The notes below the pieces were generated by a model. The model saw only the letters and a program-made list of their open reading frames with translations. It was not told the DNA's origin and did no database searches. This document shows positions 8,134 to 16,510 of a stretch of 56,788 nucleotides of DNA, piece by piece. Every line of letters starts with the position of its first letter. Position 1 is the first letter of the stretch. This DNA comes from Bryobacterales bacterium. GTDB taxonomy: Bacteria > Acidobacteriota > Terriglobia > Bryobacterales > Bryobacteraceae. The translations under genes and the position numbers were made by a program. Location: contig JAEUQG010000458.1 of assembly GCA_016789755.1 (NCBI GenBank), positions 1-56,788 on the forward strand, read 5' to 3'.

Positions 8134-8934
8134 ATGCCCCACATCGATGGACACGCGGCCGGAGAATTCTGCTGGTTCGAACTGGCTACCAACGATCAAG
8201 CTGGCGCCAAGCGCTTCTACGGCGCTCTGCTCGGCTGGGCCGCCCGTGACAATCCGATGGGCCCCAATTTCACCTACACCAGCTTCCTCCTCGAAGATCG
8301 CGATTGCGCCGCAGCCTACACCTTGATGCCAGACATGCTGGCCAAAGGGATTCCGCCACATTGGATGATCTATGTTCAAGTCGCGGATGCCGATGCTGTC
8401 GCCGCCAAATGCGCCGAACTCGGCGGCGCCGTTATCAGCCCGCCCATGGACGTGATGGACTTCGGACGCATGAGCGTCCTGCAGGATCCCACCGGAGCCG
8501 TCATCAGCGTCTGGCAGCCGAAGACTCACAAAGGAACCCTCATTACCGGAGTGCCCTCCACATTCTGTTGGGGGGAATTGAGCAGCGCCCAACCTGAGAA
8601 GGCCGTGCCGTTCTACGAAGCTCTGTTCGGCTGGAAAACGATGCGCGGCGACAATCCCGGCGACAACTATCTACACATCACGGCGGGCAAACTGATGATC
8701 GGCGGCGTGGTGCCCGTCGAGCATCGCGACCCTAACATGCCGTCGCACTGGTTGAGCTATTTCGCTGTCTCCGACTGTGATTCGGCCGCGGCGAAGGCGA
8801 ACGAACTCGGCGGCAAAGTGATCTTCGGACCGATGTCGATGGAAAAGGTTGGGCGCATGGCCTACGTCGCCGATCCGCAGGGCGCCATCTTCGCCCTCTT
8901 TCAACCCGAAACTTCCGCCCAGAGCGGGAACTGA
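8134..8934 (+). CDS. VOC-family (glyoxalase-like) protein with two domains
   Basis: A 266-residue protein made of two tandem vicinal-oxygen-chelate domains. Domain 1 (about 8-125) begins GEFCWFELATNDQAGAKRFYGALLGW and domain 2 (about 140-260) begins TFCWGELSSAQPEKAVPFYEALFGW; both end with DPTGAVISVWQP or DPQGAIFALFQP. This architecture matches the uncharacterised hydroxylase/CFP30B-like group of VOC proteins rather than classical glyoxalase I. Metal-binding residues cannot be assigned with certainty. It is divergent from rlmB by 100 bases and is followed by the small membrane ORF. Confidence 0.88.
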   Translation: MPHIDGHAAGEFCWFELATNDQAGAKRFYGALLGWAARDNPMGPNFTYTSFLLEDRDCAAAYTLMPDMLAKGIPPHWMIYVQVADADAVAAKCAELGGAVISPPMDVMDFGRMSVLQDPTGAVISVWQPKTHKGTLITGVPSTFCWGELSSAQPEKAVPFYEALFGWKTMRGDNPGDNYLHITAGKLMIGGVVPVEHRDPNMPSHWLSYFAVSDCDSAAAKANELGGKVIFGPMSMEKVGRMAYVADPQGAIFALFQPETSAQSGN

Positions 8935-9015
8935 AGACCCGAGCTCCTTTCAAAGCCGTTGCCGCGCGGTCTTCACGGGCTTGACACCTGCCTCCGTTAT
9001 GCTCAGCATGAGGGC

Positions 9016-9129
9016 ATGAGGGACCCTGCGGAAAAGAAAGTGGCGCTGCTTGAGCTGACGGCGGCATCCATCATCATCTTCATCGTCCTCACCGTGCTCG
9101 CCATGATTTTTTTGTACAAGCCTGCTTGA
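9016..9129 (+). CDS. Small single-pass membrane protein (37 aa)
   Basis: An ATG-to-TGA frame encodes 37 residues: a charged N-terminus (MRDPAEKKVALLEL) followed by one clear membrane helix (IIIFIVLTVLAMIFLY) and a short KPA tail. Length and design resemble small bacterial membrane proteins, with N-in or N-out topology undetermined. A perfect TTGACA at 8981-8986 lies upstream, but the -10 at correct spacing is poor. It sits alone between the VOC gene and the convergent M28 peptidase gene. I do not recognise a family. Its hydrophobic pattern, unlike random GC-rich frames, is the main support. Confidence 0.5.
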   Translation: MRDPAEKKVALLELTAASIIIFIVLTVLAMIFLYKPA

Positions 9130-9134
9130 TGCTG

Positions 9135-10694
9135 CTACGGCCGCCTGCGTTCCGGCTGAGGTTTCGGCAGCGGTTTGCGCGGAATCATCTCTTCGCGCAT
9201 CGCTGTGTGATACACAAACGACGCCATAATCGCCGCAGCCTGCATCAGGTCCCCTTTCGATACGTGGTCGTACACATCCATGTTCGAGTGATGGGTCCGC
9301 GTGCTGTATTCGAGCGGCTCCTGTATGAACTGGAATGCCGGAATGCCCACTGCATCGAAGGAAAGATGATCGGTGCCGGAAGTGTTGCGGATACCCAACG
9401 CCTTTGCCCCCAGATCGGCAAAAGGCGCCAGCCAGGCCGAGAAAACAGGCCGCACCATGTCGTTCCCCTGCAGGTAGACGCCGCGGATCTTCCCACTTCC
9501 GTTGTCCAGGTTGTAGTAAGCCGACACTTTGCCATGCTCACTGGTGAGTTGCATCTTCGCCGGATCGGCATAGTGCTCCTTCACGTACGCCTTGGAACCG
9601 AGCAGCCCTTGCTCTTCACCGCTCCACAGCAGCAGCCGCACGGTGCGATCCATGGAAAGATTGAGCGACTTCAGAATCCGCATCGCTTCGATCGCCACCG
9701 CGCTTCCGGCAGCGTTGTCCGTGGCCCCGGTACCGCCCTGCCAGGAATCCAGGTGGGCTCCGATCAACACCAGTTCATCCTTTTTGCGTCCCCCAGGGAT
9801 CTCCGCAACGACATTCCACGAATCGAGATTCTCCTCGATGATGCGAGCCTGAATGTCGAGTTCCAATTTCACCGCAATCTTCTTTTCGAGCAGCCGCACG
9901 ATGCGGTTGTAGTGTTCCGGCGTCAGCGCGAGCATCGCCGGCGGCGTTGGGTTCTTGATCTCATGGCTGCCTCCCGACGTCGCAAAAACCGTCCCGCCGT
10001 CCGCCGAAGTACCCGTAACGATCACCGCAAGCACTCCTTCTTCCTTCAGAAATGCTGCCCGCCTGGTGCGGAACTGCCGCATTTCCTCGATGCTGCGAAA
10101 GTTCCCCAAGGGCGGGCGGCGCGACGCATCGGCCCCCGGCTCGGGAGCGGTTTCAAGCCCCGCCAGATCGGCATCGGAGTGCCGTCTCGCAAGCGGCGTG
10201 AAGACCAATGAAGTCTCCCGCGGTTCATCGATCAGGACGATCTTGCCTTTCAGCTTCCCCTTGTGTTTCTCAAAATCGGCCGGAGCCTTCAGCACCGCAT
10301 AGACAGGTTCGCCGGTCACCGGCCCTGCCGTGCCTCCGCTCCACACCAGTGGAAATCCGATCAAGGGAGAATAGGCGGGCTCAATCATGTGTGCGGAAAA
10401 GCGTGTAAACTCCCATCCCCGTCCGAATGGCCCCCACTTCTCCAGCCTGGCGTTGGACAATTGCAGTTCCGCCGCCCGCTTCACCGCCCAATCGGCAGCC
10501 TTCTTGTACCCCGACGAACCTGTCACACGCGGCCCGTTCACATCGGTGAGATAGAACAGGTGATCCATCACCTTGGAATTCTGTAGCGCCTCGGCGCGGA
10601 TCCGATGGACAACGGCAAGATCAGCTTTCTCTTCAGCCGGGAGCAGCGCAATGGCGGAAGCGACAACGAGAAACCGCAACAGTTGAATCATCAT
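9135..10694 (-). CDS. Secreted M28-family metallopeptidase (aminopeptidase-like)
   Basis: From the ATG at 10694 the product has 519 residues. A signal peptide (MMIQLLRFLVVASAIALLPA) is followed by a mature enzyme with an inserted PA-like domain (about 150-270). The M28 zinc site is visible: IGAHLDSW (His/Asp), ATDNAAGSAVAIEAMRIL (bridging Asp), WSGEEQGLLGSKAY (catalytic Glu plus ligand), SGTDHLSFDAVGIP (Asp) and a late His in YSTRTHHSNMDVYD. It should release amino acids from peptides in the periplasm or outside. The frame extends upstream to 10781, but that would overlap the divergent regulator and push the signal peptide inward. It is divergent from the DtxR-type regulator. Confidence 0.92.
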   Translation of the reverse strand: MMIQLLRFLVVASAIALLPAEEKADLAVVHRIRAEALQNSKVMDHLFYLTDVNGPRVTGSSGYKKAADWAVKRAAELQLSNARLEKWGPFGRGWEFTRFSAHMIEPAYSPLIGFPLVWSGGTAGPVTGEPVYAVLKAPADFEKHKGKLKGKIVLIDEPRETSLVFTPLARRHSDADLAGLETAPEPGADASRRPPLGNFRSIEEMRQFRTRRAAFLKEEGVLAVIVTGTSADGGTVFATSGGSHEIKNPTPPAMLALTPEHYNRIVRLLEKKIAVKLELDIQARIIEENLDSWNVVAEIPGGRKKDELVLIGAHLDSWQGGTGATDNAAGSAVAIEAMRILKSLNLSMDRTVRLLLWSGEEQGLLGSKAYVKEHYADPAKMQLTSEHGKVSAYYNLDNGSGKIRGVYLQGNDMVRPVFSAWLAPFADLGAKALGIRNTSGTDHLSFDAVGIPAFQFIQEPLEYSTRTHHSNMDVYDHVSKGDLMQAAAIMASFVYHTAMREEMIPRKPLPKPQPERRRP

Positions 10695-10773
10695 TGAAGG
10701 AAAGGATAGCAGTTGTGGCGGCGGCCCTTGAATTGGTGGAGATCGAAGCGAAAACGATAGAATCAGAGGAAGC

Positions 10774-11433
10774 GTGCGCATTACGATATCGAAGGAGAAC
10801 TACCTCAAGGCCATTGCCGAGGCTGAGAGTGAGGGGCAGACGGTGATTGCGGCTACACTTGCCCGCTGGCTGAATGTGTCGCCTCCCGCCGTTACCATGG
10901 CGATCAAGCGGCTCAAGCGCGACAACTGCATCGAAGTGGATGCCGACGGGCAGATCACTCTGACCAACGACGGCCGCGAAATCGCCACTCGCCTGCTCAA
11001 TCGCCACCACCTGATCGAAAGGATGCTGACCGAGATCTTCGGCATGGAATGGTACAAGGTCCATGAAGAGGCAGAGCAGTTGGAACACGCTGTCTCCGAG
11101 GACTTCGAACGCCGGTTGGTGGAGCGGCTCGGTCCCGGCGGAGTCTGCCCCCACGGCAATGTGATCGGCCTCGACACTCCCGAAGAACGTCGCAAGCGCG
11201 GATGGTTGCCGCTGGGCGATCTGAGTCAATCGGGTGCTGCTCGCGTGGTCAGCGTCTTTGAACGCGACCGGCAGTTGCTTGAGTATTTCGACGGTCTCGG
11301 CATCCGCCCCGGCGCCACCCTGCAGATGCTCAGCCGGAATTACGATGATACGATCACCCTATCCATCGATGGACGCGCGGTCCCGCTTGGGCGCTCGGCG
11401 GCCAACAAAGTCTGGGTGGAACCGGCAAATTAG
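10774..11433 (+). CDS. DtxR/MntR-family metal-dependent regulator
   Basis: A 219-residue iron- or manganese-dependent repressor. The N-terminal winged HTH is ENYLKAIAEAESEGQTVIAA plus TLARWLNVSPPAVTMAIKRL. The dimerisation/metal-binding domain has HHLIERMLTEIFGMEW, HEEAEQLEHAVSEDFERRL and the ligand region CPHGNVIG. A C-terminal FeoA/SH3-like domain spans about 145-219. The start is GTG at 10774 with AGAGGA four bases upstream. A TAGAAT hexamer at 10758-10763 sits 10 bases before the start, so that SD might not be on the shortest transcript. No metal transporter is adjacent, so its targets lie elsewhere. The next gene is co-oriented 15 bases downstream. Confidence 0.92.
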   Translation: MRITISKENYLKAIAEAESEGQTVIAATLARWLNVSPPAVTMAIKRLKRDNCIEVDADGQITLTNDGREIATRLLNRHHLIERMLTEIFGMEWYKVHEEAEQLEHAVSEDFERRLVERLGPGGVCPHGNVIGLDTPEERRKRGWLPLGDLSQSGAARVVSVFERDRQLLEYFDGLGIRPGATLQMLSRNYDDTITLSIDGRAVPLGRSAANKVWVEPAN

Positions 11434-11448
11434 AGAGGAAAACAAATC

Positions 11449-11787
11449 GTGAAGAAATTGTTCGGTCTGACGGCTCTGTCGGCATTGCTTTTCGTGTCCC
11501 CCGCGGCGGCTCAGAGTGACACGAAAGATCGAAGAACCGTGCGCGGAAAGCGGATGGAAAACCAGCAAAAGCGCATCGAAGAAGGGGTGAAGGAAGGCAG
11601 CCTCACAAAAAAGGAAGCCGTCAAGCTTGAGGCGAAAGAGGCGGCGCTCGCGGCGGAAGCCCGAAAAGACCGCAAGGACGGCGCCGGAATGACCGCCAAA
11701 GAAAAGGCCAAGATCAACTCCAAACAGAACAAGCTGAGCCGGGAGATCTACAAGGAAAAGCACGACGCCCAGACCAAGAAGCAATAA
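11449..11787 (+). CDS. Small secreted Lys/Glu-rich protein of unknown function
   Basis: A 112-residue product with a clear signal peptide (MKKLFGLTALSALLFVSPAAA, cleavage after AQ). The mature part is almost entirely charged helix: repeated Lys, Glu, Arg and Ala with segments such as MENQQKRIEEGVKEGSLTKK and LEAKEAALAAEARKDRK, and AKINSKQNKLSREIYKEKHD at the end. It is likely a soluble extended helical periplasmic protein. The start is GTG at 11449. The stop codon abuts the GTG start of the SDR gene, suggesting co-translation. I recognise no named family; comparable short charged exported proteins occur in acidobacterial genomes, which is recollection and not a search. Confidence 0.75.
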   Translation: MKKLFGLTALSALLFVSPAAAQSDTKDRRTVRGKRMENQQKRIEEGVKEGSLTKKEAVKLEAKEAALAAEARKDRKDGAGMTAKEKAKINSKQNKLSREIYKEKHDAQTKKQ

Positions 11788-12564
11788 GTGAATCCTGTCG
11801 CAGTCATCACCGGCGCTTCTTCGGGCATCGGCGCGCAGTTCGCCAGGCAACTCGCCGCTCGCGGCTACGACCTGGTGCTCATCGCACGCCGCGCCGAACG
11901 TCTGCAACAACTGGCCGGCACCCTTCCGGTGTCATGTGAGGCTCTTCCCGCGGACTTGGCCGATGAGGCGGCTCTCCAGACTCTGGTGGAACTGTTGCGC
12001 TCCCTGCCGCGCCTCGAACTCCTCGTCAACAATGCCGGCTTCGGCACTCGCGGCCGCTTCTGGGAGGCGGATTTGGCAGGCCAGCGGACGATGCATGCCC
12101 TTCATGTGAACGCAACCATGGAGCTGACGCATGCTGCCCTAGGGAACATGGTGCGCCAAGGCAAAGGCGCAGTGATCAATGTTGCGTCGGTGGCGGCGTT
12201 CTCCCGCAGCCAGTCGAACGTGAGCTACTGCGCCACCAAATCCTGGATGGTGGCCTTTACCGAAGGGCTCGCTCTTGAACTGCGCGGGCTGCGGAAAGAC
12301 GTGCGCGTACAAGCTCTGTGTCCCGGTTTCACCTATTCGGAATTTCACGACACGATGGGCGTCTCGCGCGACCGTATTCCCCACGGCCTGTGGATGCGCG
12401 CCGAGGAGGTTGTTGCCGATTCCTTGCGCGGCCTTGACCGTAACCGGCTGGTAGTGATTCCGGGATGGAAATACAGACTGTTCGTTACCGTTTTTCGCCG
12501 GCTGCCGCACGGCCTGCAGATGGCCCTCCAACAGGACTCCCCCCATACCCGAGGTAGGATGTAG
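11788..12564 (+). CDS. SDR-family NAD(P)-dependent oxidoreductase
   Basis: A classical short-chain dehydrogenase of 258 residues. It has the TGASSGIG cofactor motif (about residues 8-15), NNAGFGTRG, and the catalytic tetrad with Ser in INVASVAAF and YxxxK in SYCATKSW. VQALCPGFTYSEFH follows, as in the DltE/YqjQ-like group acting on lipidic or keto substrates. The GTG start at 11788 follows the previous stop with no gap, and the pentahaem cytochrome gene starts two bases after its stop, so these three genes appear to form one operon. The substrate is unknown. Confidence 0.9.
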   Translation: MNPVAVITGASSGIGAQFARQLAARGYDLVLIARRAERLQQLAGTLPVSCEALPADLADEAALQTLVELLRSLPRLELLVNNAGFGTRGRFWEADLAGQRTMHALHVNATMELTHAALGNMVRQGKGAVINVASVAAFSRSQSNVSYCATKSWMVAFTEGLALELRGLRKDVRVQALCPGFTYSEFHDTMGVSRDRIPHGLWMRAEEVVADSLRGLDRNRLVVIPGWKYRLFVTVFRRLPHGLQMALQQDSPHTRGRM

Positions 12565-12566
12565 CC

Positions 12567-12971
12567 ATGTGGCTGTTCCTGCTGATCTCTGTTGCCGTCT
12601 GTCCGATGGTAGCCGAGCAGCCATTCTCGCATCAAAAGCATGCGCCGCTGAAGATGGCTTGCACCGGCTGCCATGCCGGAGCGCAAGGGAAGGAACGGGC
12701 CGGATTCCCGGCGATTGCCCAATGCCAGGGGTGTCACAAAGACTGGAACGCCAAGATACCATCGCAACGCGTCTACAAGGTCCGCGATTTCGTCTTCTTC
12801 AGCCACGCTGCTCATCGCGAGAAAACGCAATGCGCCGACTGTCACGGCGATGTCTGGCAACAGTCGCCGGTCACTCTATTCCGGCCCACCACCATGATCG
12901 CCTGCGTCGAATGCCACAAAGAGAAGAAAGCTACGGAAGTGTGCAGCTCCTGTCACGAACTGGGGCAATGA
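12567..12971 (+). CDS. Pentahaem c-type cytochrome (cytochrome c3/c7-like)
   Basis: A 134-residue exported protein with a short signal peptide (WLFLLISVAVCPMVA) and five CxxCH haem-binding motifs: CTGCH (32-36), CQGCH (53-57), CADCH (89-93), CVECH (113-117) and CSSCH (126-130). Extra histidines (FSHQKHAP near 20-26, FFSHAAHR near 78-83) are placed as distal ligands, as in class III cytochromes. It probably carries electrons in the periplasm. Membrane or enzyme partners are not encoded nearby; the SDR two bases upstream is cytoplasmic in type, so the link may be only transcriptional. Confidence 0.92.
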   Translation: MWLFLLISVAVCPMVAEQPFSHQKHAPLKMACTGCHAGAQGKERAGFPAIAQCQGCHKDWNAKIPSQRVYKVRDFVFFSHAAHREKTQCADCHGDVWQQSPVTLFRPTTMIACVECHKEKKATEVCSSCHELGQ

Positions 12972-12974
12972 GCC

Positions 12975-14939
12975 CTACTGCCGCTTCCACACCGCCGGCT
13001 TTCCTGGCGTGAATCGAACCTCGTAGCGCCGGCCGTCATGGAAAACAATGCGCGCCGCGGCCGGGTCGCCGTCCAGCGGCTCAATTGCCCTCACGGGATC
13101 CTTTGCCCCCGCGGGCGTGGGAGCCATGACATACAGAAAATGCGCCGTCTTCGCTTCGATTCGATACACTCCCACTGGGGCGGGCCGCACGCTGCTGATC
13201 GTCTTCGTGAGCCATCCCTGCACCGGTTCCTCCTGCCCTTCCACGATCTTCAGGCTGAGACCGGCGTCCGGCCGCGCGAGCAACGTGAGGTTCGCCTCAC
13301 CGGCGTTGCGCGTCACAATGCGAAGGCCATCGGCTTGCACTGGCCCATCGAAATGAAACAGCGGCTCATACGTATGCGGCTTGCCGTCCACTGCGGTCAG
13401 CCGGTCCAGCATCACCCAGAAATCCGGCTTGAGGAACAGCACCGCACGCGTATGCTGGACTCCCCGGCCCACCTCGCCTCCGAAGGCTTCATCGTAGGTC
13501 GCCTCCACATAATCCGAATCCTTCCCAGTTGCCCAAACATGCGGAAGCGGCTGCTTCACCACGTAGTCCATCCTGTTCCTGGCCCCGCGCCGCCGCTGCG
13601 GCTGCCCGTCTACCAGCACGACGTTGTGACTGAACGAGTCGATGAAATAGGAGCGCCACTTCGATTTCTCGTACGTGTAATTCCCCGGATCGACCAGGAA
13701 GCTCTTTCCGTAAGCCTCCACCAGAATCTGCAGCTTGTCTTCATGCTGATGGCCGTAGCCGAACGGGCCCCCATCGAACCACAGCCACCGCGCATTCGCA
13801 TCCCAGCCTGAGCGTTGCACGAAGTAGCCCGCGTAAGGAAACGCATGGCCCGTATGCGGCGGCGGCTGGCCTTGTGCGCCGTCACTTCCGTACCACAGGA
13901 AATCGGCACGGTTGGGGAACAACTCGGCTGCTTCCCGCAATGCCGGCCGGACGTCGAAGTAACCTCCGTCTTGCACTCCCGGTAAACGGCGCGAAGGCGT
14001 CGCCCCGTAGACATCGAAGTCGTACATCTTCTCCAGCCGCTTCAGAAAATCGGCCGGCAGTTCGGCTTTGTTCAAGCGCGCGATCTTGTATACCTGCAGA
14101 AAATTGTTGAGGCTCACGTGGTGGTAGCCGCTGGCCAGCTCAAACTGCACCCCATCGGGATACACCTGGTTGTCGAGTTCGGCGTAGATCCATTCCGCCG
14201 CTGTCTTGCGCCACGTGGGTGAATCCTTGAACTCGGGGAAAAGCACTCCGGTGTGATAGAGCCCGTTGCCCTCCATCGCAAGCCAGTTTCCCGCCGTGTG
14301 GAATGCCATCAGATGGCGCGCATGATCGACATAGGCGCCCAGAAACGCCAGCAGCGCTTCGTCCGTCATCGAAGGAGCGCGCAGAAAACGAAACCACAGC
14401 TCGGGCCAAACTTGCGCCGCGCGGATGCCGGTTTCGATCGTCCGCCATGCCGAACGCGGCACATTGCCGGCACTTTCCGGCATCGGACAATCGCGCACCC
14501 ACGCCGTCATTTGCGCCACGAACTCGCGTGCGTATTTCTCATCGCCCGTGTCGCGGTAGGCTCGCGACAGCGCCAGCCATTCGGCATGCCGGTTGAGTTG
14601 CCACGTCCATTCGTTGTTCGGCGCGAAGCCGGCCTCGGCGGTCTTGTCAAATACCCAATCAATGCGTGGCCCGAACTGGTGCGCAATGCCAATGCTCGAG
14701 AACCGGTGCGCCAGCGCCCGGTCCCCGCCCGCCGTATCCGGCGGCGTGACCGGCTTCGATAGCGTGTAGACCGGTAGTGCTCGATTGCGGAAATGATTGG
14801 CCAACTCGTGCGCCGTGGCGATGGACCGTAAGGCAGGCTGCGTGCGGTCGAGGGAGCCGAGCAGTTCCTCGGGCGTAATGGCGGCAGCGGCGGTGGCACA
14901 CGCTAGCCACGTGAGGGATGCAAGCAGGAATCGTGACAT
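12975..14939 (-). CDS. Heparinase II/III-family polysaccharide lyase
   Basis: From the ATG at 14939 the product is 654 residues with a signal peptide (MSRFLLASLTWLACATAAAA). The N-terminal half is an (alpha/alpha) toroid typical of heparinase/alginate lyases: NEWTWQLNRHAEWLALSRAY, AWRTIETGIRAAQVW, AGNWLAMEGNGLYHTGVLFPEF. The C-terminal half is the beta-sandwich Hepar_II_III domain with FGYGHQHEDKLQILVEAYGK and FLVDPGNYTYE. These residues are typical of the catalytic His/Tyr region. It should cleave an acidic polysaccharide by beta-elimination; the exact glycan is unknown. The open frame runs further to 15023, but the signal peptide fixes the start. It is convergent with the cytochrome and divergent from the NIPSNAP gene. 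Confidence 0.9.
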   Translation of the reverse strand: MSRFLLASLTWLACATAAAAITPEELLGSLDRTQPALRSIATAHELANHFRNRALPVYTLSKPVTPPDTAGGDRALAHRFSSIGIAHQFGPRIDWVFDKTAEAGFAPNNEWTWQLNRHAEWLALSRAYRDTGDEKYAREFVAQMTAWVRDCPMPESAGNVPRSAWRTIETGIRAAQVWPELWFRFLRAPSMTDEALLAFLGAYVDHARHLMAFHTAGNWLAMEGNGLYHTGVLFPEFKDSPTWRKTAAEWIYAELDNQVYPDGVQFELASGYHHVSLNNFLQVYKIARLNKAELPADFLKRLEKMYDFDVYGATPSRRLPGVQDGGYFDVRPALREAAELFPNRADFLWYGSDGAQGQPPPHTGHAFPYAGYFVQRSGWDANARWLWFDGGPFGYGHQHEDKLQILVEAYGKSFLVDPGNYTYEKSKWRSYFIDSFSHNVVLVDGQPQRRRGARNRMDYVVKQPLPHVWATGKDSDYVEATYDEAFGGEVGRGVQHTRAVLFLKPDFWVMLDRLTAVDGKPHTYEPLFHFDGPVQADGLRIVTRNAGEANLTLLARPDAGLSLKIVEGQEEPVQGWLTKTISSVRPAPVGVYRIEAKTAHFLYVMAPTPAGAKDPVRAIEPLDGDPAAARIVFHDGRRYEVRFTPGKPAVWKRQ

Positions 14940-15002
14940 GGCTTTCGATGCCGATAGTAGCAGGGCATGGCGCCGGAGGGGTAACGGGCCTATGATGGAG
15001 CC

Positions 15003-15869
15003 ATGATTCTCAACAGCCCGCACAGGCCGGGGCGTCGGCTAGCTGCTTCAGAACCTCGCGAACCGGGTCAACACCCGGCGCGTTGCGTGGGTGAGTTCCT
15101 CAATCGACGCCGGTTCCTGGCAGCTTTGCCCTTTCTGTTTCCCGCCAGCGTCATGGCAGCCGAATCCGTTAGAAGAACACGCTACTACATCCTGGAGCAG
15201 TTCTATCTGGAAAACGGCACACAACCGGCGCGGATTCATGAGTTCTTCTCCAAGACTCTTCTGCCTTCAGTCGCTCGCCTGCACAAAGGGCCGCTGCTCG
15301 CGATGGAAGCGCTGATCGCTCCCCACATGCCGCAGGTGGCAATCATCGCCGGGCTGGAATCGCTCAATCAGATCGATTCGATCTCGAAGGGGCTGTTTGG
15401 CGACAAAGAGTTCACTCGCGCCTTCGATCAGTGGGAGGCAGGCGATCCCCCCTTCGTCTCATCCAGCGCCTGCCTTCTGGAAGCCACACCCTACTCGCCT
15501 GAGATCGTGACTCCGCAAAAGCCTCCCGCATCGCCTCGCATTTTCGAATTGCGCAGCTACCACTCCCCAACCGCCCGCCAGGCAAAGGCGCTCCACGAAC
15601 GCTTTGCCGGCCCGGAGATCAAAATCTTTCACCGCGTGGGAGTGCACCCTTTGTTCTATTCATCGACTGTCTTCGGAGCCGACCGGCCTAACCTCACGTA
15701 CCTCATTCCGTTCGATTCCCTCGCCGCCCGCGAGAAAGCCTGGAATGCATTTGCCGCCGATGAGGAATGGATAAAAGTGAGGAAGGAGTCCATTGAGCGA
15801 AGCGGGCAGATCTCCAGCGTAATTCAAATGTCGCTATATCGAGGATTGCCCTATTCACCAGTGCAGTGA
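15003..15869 (+). CDS. NIPSNAP-family protein with Tat-like signal
   Basis: Two NIPSNAP-type ferredoxin-like domains are visible: YYILEQFYLENGTQPARIHE near residues 60-80 and FELRSYHSPTARQAKALHER near 180-200, each followed by a typical phrase (FFSKTLLPSVARLH; IFHRVGVHPLFYSS). The N-terminal LNRRRFLAALPFLFPASVMA is a Tat-like signal beginning about 30 residues into the frame. The ATG at 15003 has GGAG close upstream, but a GTG at 15087 would place the RRR motif at a normal distance from the start and may be the true one. Function of the family is poorly defined. It lies just before tRNA-Glu on the opposite strand. Confidence 0.8.
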   Translation: MILNSPHRPGRRLAASEPREPGQHPARCVGEFLNRRRFLAALPFLFPASVMAAESVRRTRYYILEQFYLENGTQPARIHEFFSKTLLPSVARLHKGPLLAMEALIAPHMPQVAIIAGLESLNQIDSISKGLFGDKEFTRAFDQWEAGDPPFVSSSACLLEATPYSPEIVTPQKPPASPRIFELRSYHSPTARQAKALHERFAGPEIKIFHRVGVHPLFYSSTVFGADRPNLTYLIPFDSLAAREKAWNAFAADEEWIKVRKESIERSGQISSVIQMSLYRGLPYSPVQ

Positions 15870-15881
15870 GGAAGGATCGGA

Positions 15882-15959
15882 TGGCGTCCCCGACGGGATT
15901 CGAACCCGTGTTATCGCCGTGAAAGGGCGGTGTCCTAGGCCGGGCTAGACGACGGGGAC
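15882..15959 (-). tRNA. tRNA-Glu (anticodon TTC)
   Basis: The minus strand folds as a standard tRNA. The acceptor GTCCCCG pairs with CGGGGAC, followed by discriminator G and an encoded CCA (15882-15884). The D-loop contains GTCTAG and CCTAGGA, the anticodon loop is CTTTCAC (anticodon TTC), and the T-arm is ACGGG-TTCGAAT-CCCGT. The first anticodon-stem pair is a C-A mismatch. It reads GAA/GAG codons. Without CCA it spans 15885-15959. The cytochrome c gene lies upstream on the same strand. Confidence 0.97.
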
Positions 15960-16058
15960 GCAACGAAAAGGCAGGCTTATCGTAGCTCCCAATATACCAT
16001 TTCCAGGGAGCCGCCTCAACCTGCCTTCATCAAAAACCGGATTGGCTAACGGAACAGA

Positions 16059-16382
16059 TTAAAGGGTCTTGAGGTAGGCCATTACGTGCGCCTTTTCCTC
16101 GTCGCTCAGAATGCTTTCGTAAGCAGGCATGCCGTTGCCGCCGCTGTTCACAATCGCCTTCACGTTCGCTTCGTTCACCGGCTTGCCGGACGCTAGCTTC
16201 GCCTTCTTGAAGAGACCTTTGAGCCCGGGGCCCATTTTCTTCTCGTCGCTGTCCGCGTTGTGGCAAACGCCGCACTGCTCGAACAATTCCTTGCCCTTCG
16301 CCGCGTCGCCCTTCTGGAAGCCGGAAAGCAGGTTGGCTGCCAGCAGAGCGGCAATACCAGCGGGAATCAATTTCTTAAGCAT
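16059..16382 (-). CDS. Monohaem cytochrome c, class I
   Basis: A 107-residue exported cytochrome: signal peptide MLKKLIPAGIAALLAANLLS, then KGKELFEQCGVCHNADSDEK with the CxxCH haem site, GPGLKGLFKK, and the Met ligand in GGNGMPAYESILSDEEKAHV near the C-terminus. This is the layout of cytochrome c550/c555-type soluble carriers. The frame continues upstream to 16466, but the signal peptide sets the ATG at 16382. AGGAGG lies 14 bases before that start, which is further than usual. It probably serves as a small periplasmic electron carrier. No oxidase or reductase subunit is adjacent. Confidence 0.93.
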   Translation of the reverse strand: MLKKLIPAGIAALLAANLLSGFQKGDAAKGKELFEQCGVCHNADSDEKKMGPGLKGLFKKAKLASGKPVNEANVKAIVNSGGNGMPAYESILSDEEKAHVMAYLKTL

Positions 16383-16510
16383 GGGAAACCCAGAGTCCTC
16401 CTGTGGAGAGAGTGATGGATGATGTTCAGTCGGTAACTTTCTCAGTTTACTACAACGAACCGGCACTGATAGTGACGCCCGAACCCGCTTCCGCGATACA
16501 AAGGAAGTTG

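Noticed and set aside
8981..9009. Promoter for the small membrane ORF
   Set aside because: TTGACA is perfect, but no acceptable -10 lies 16-18 bases downstream; a TATGCT is only 11 bases away.
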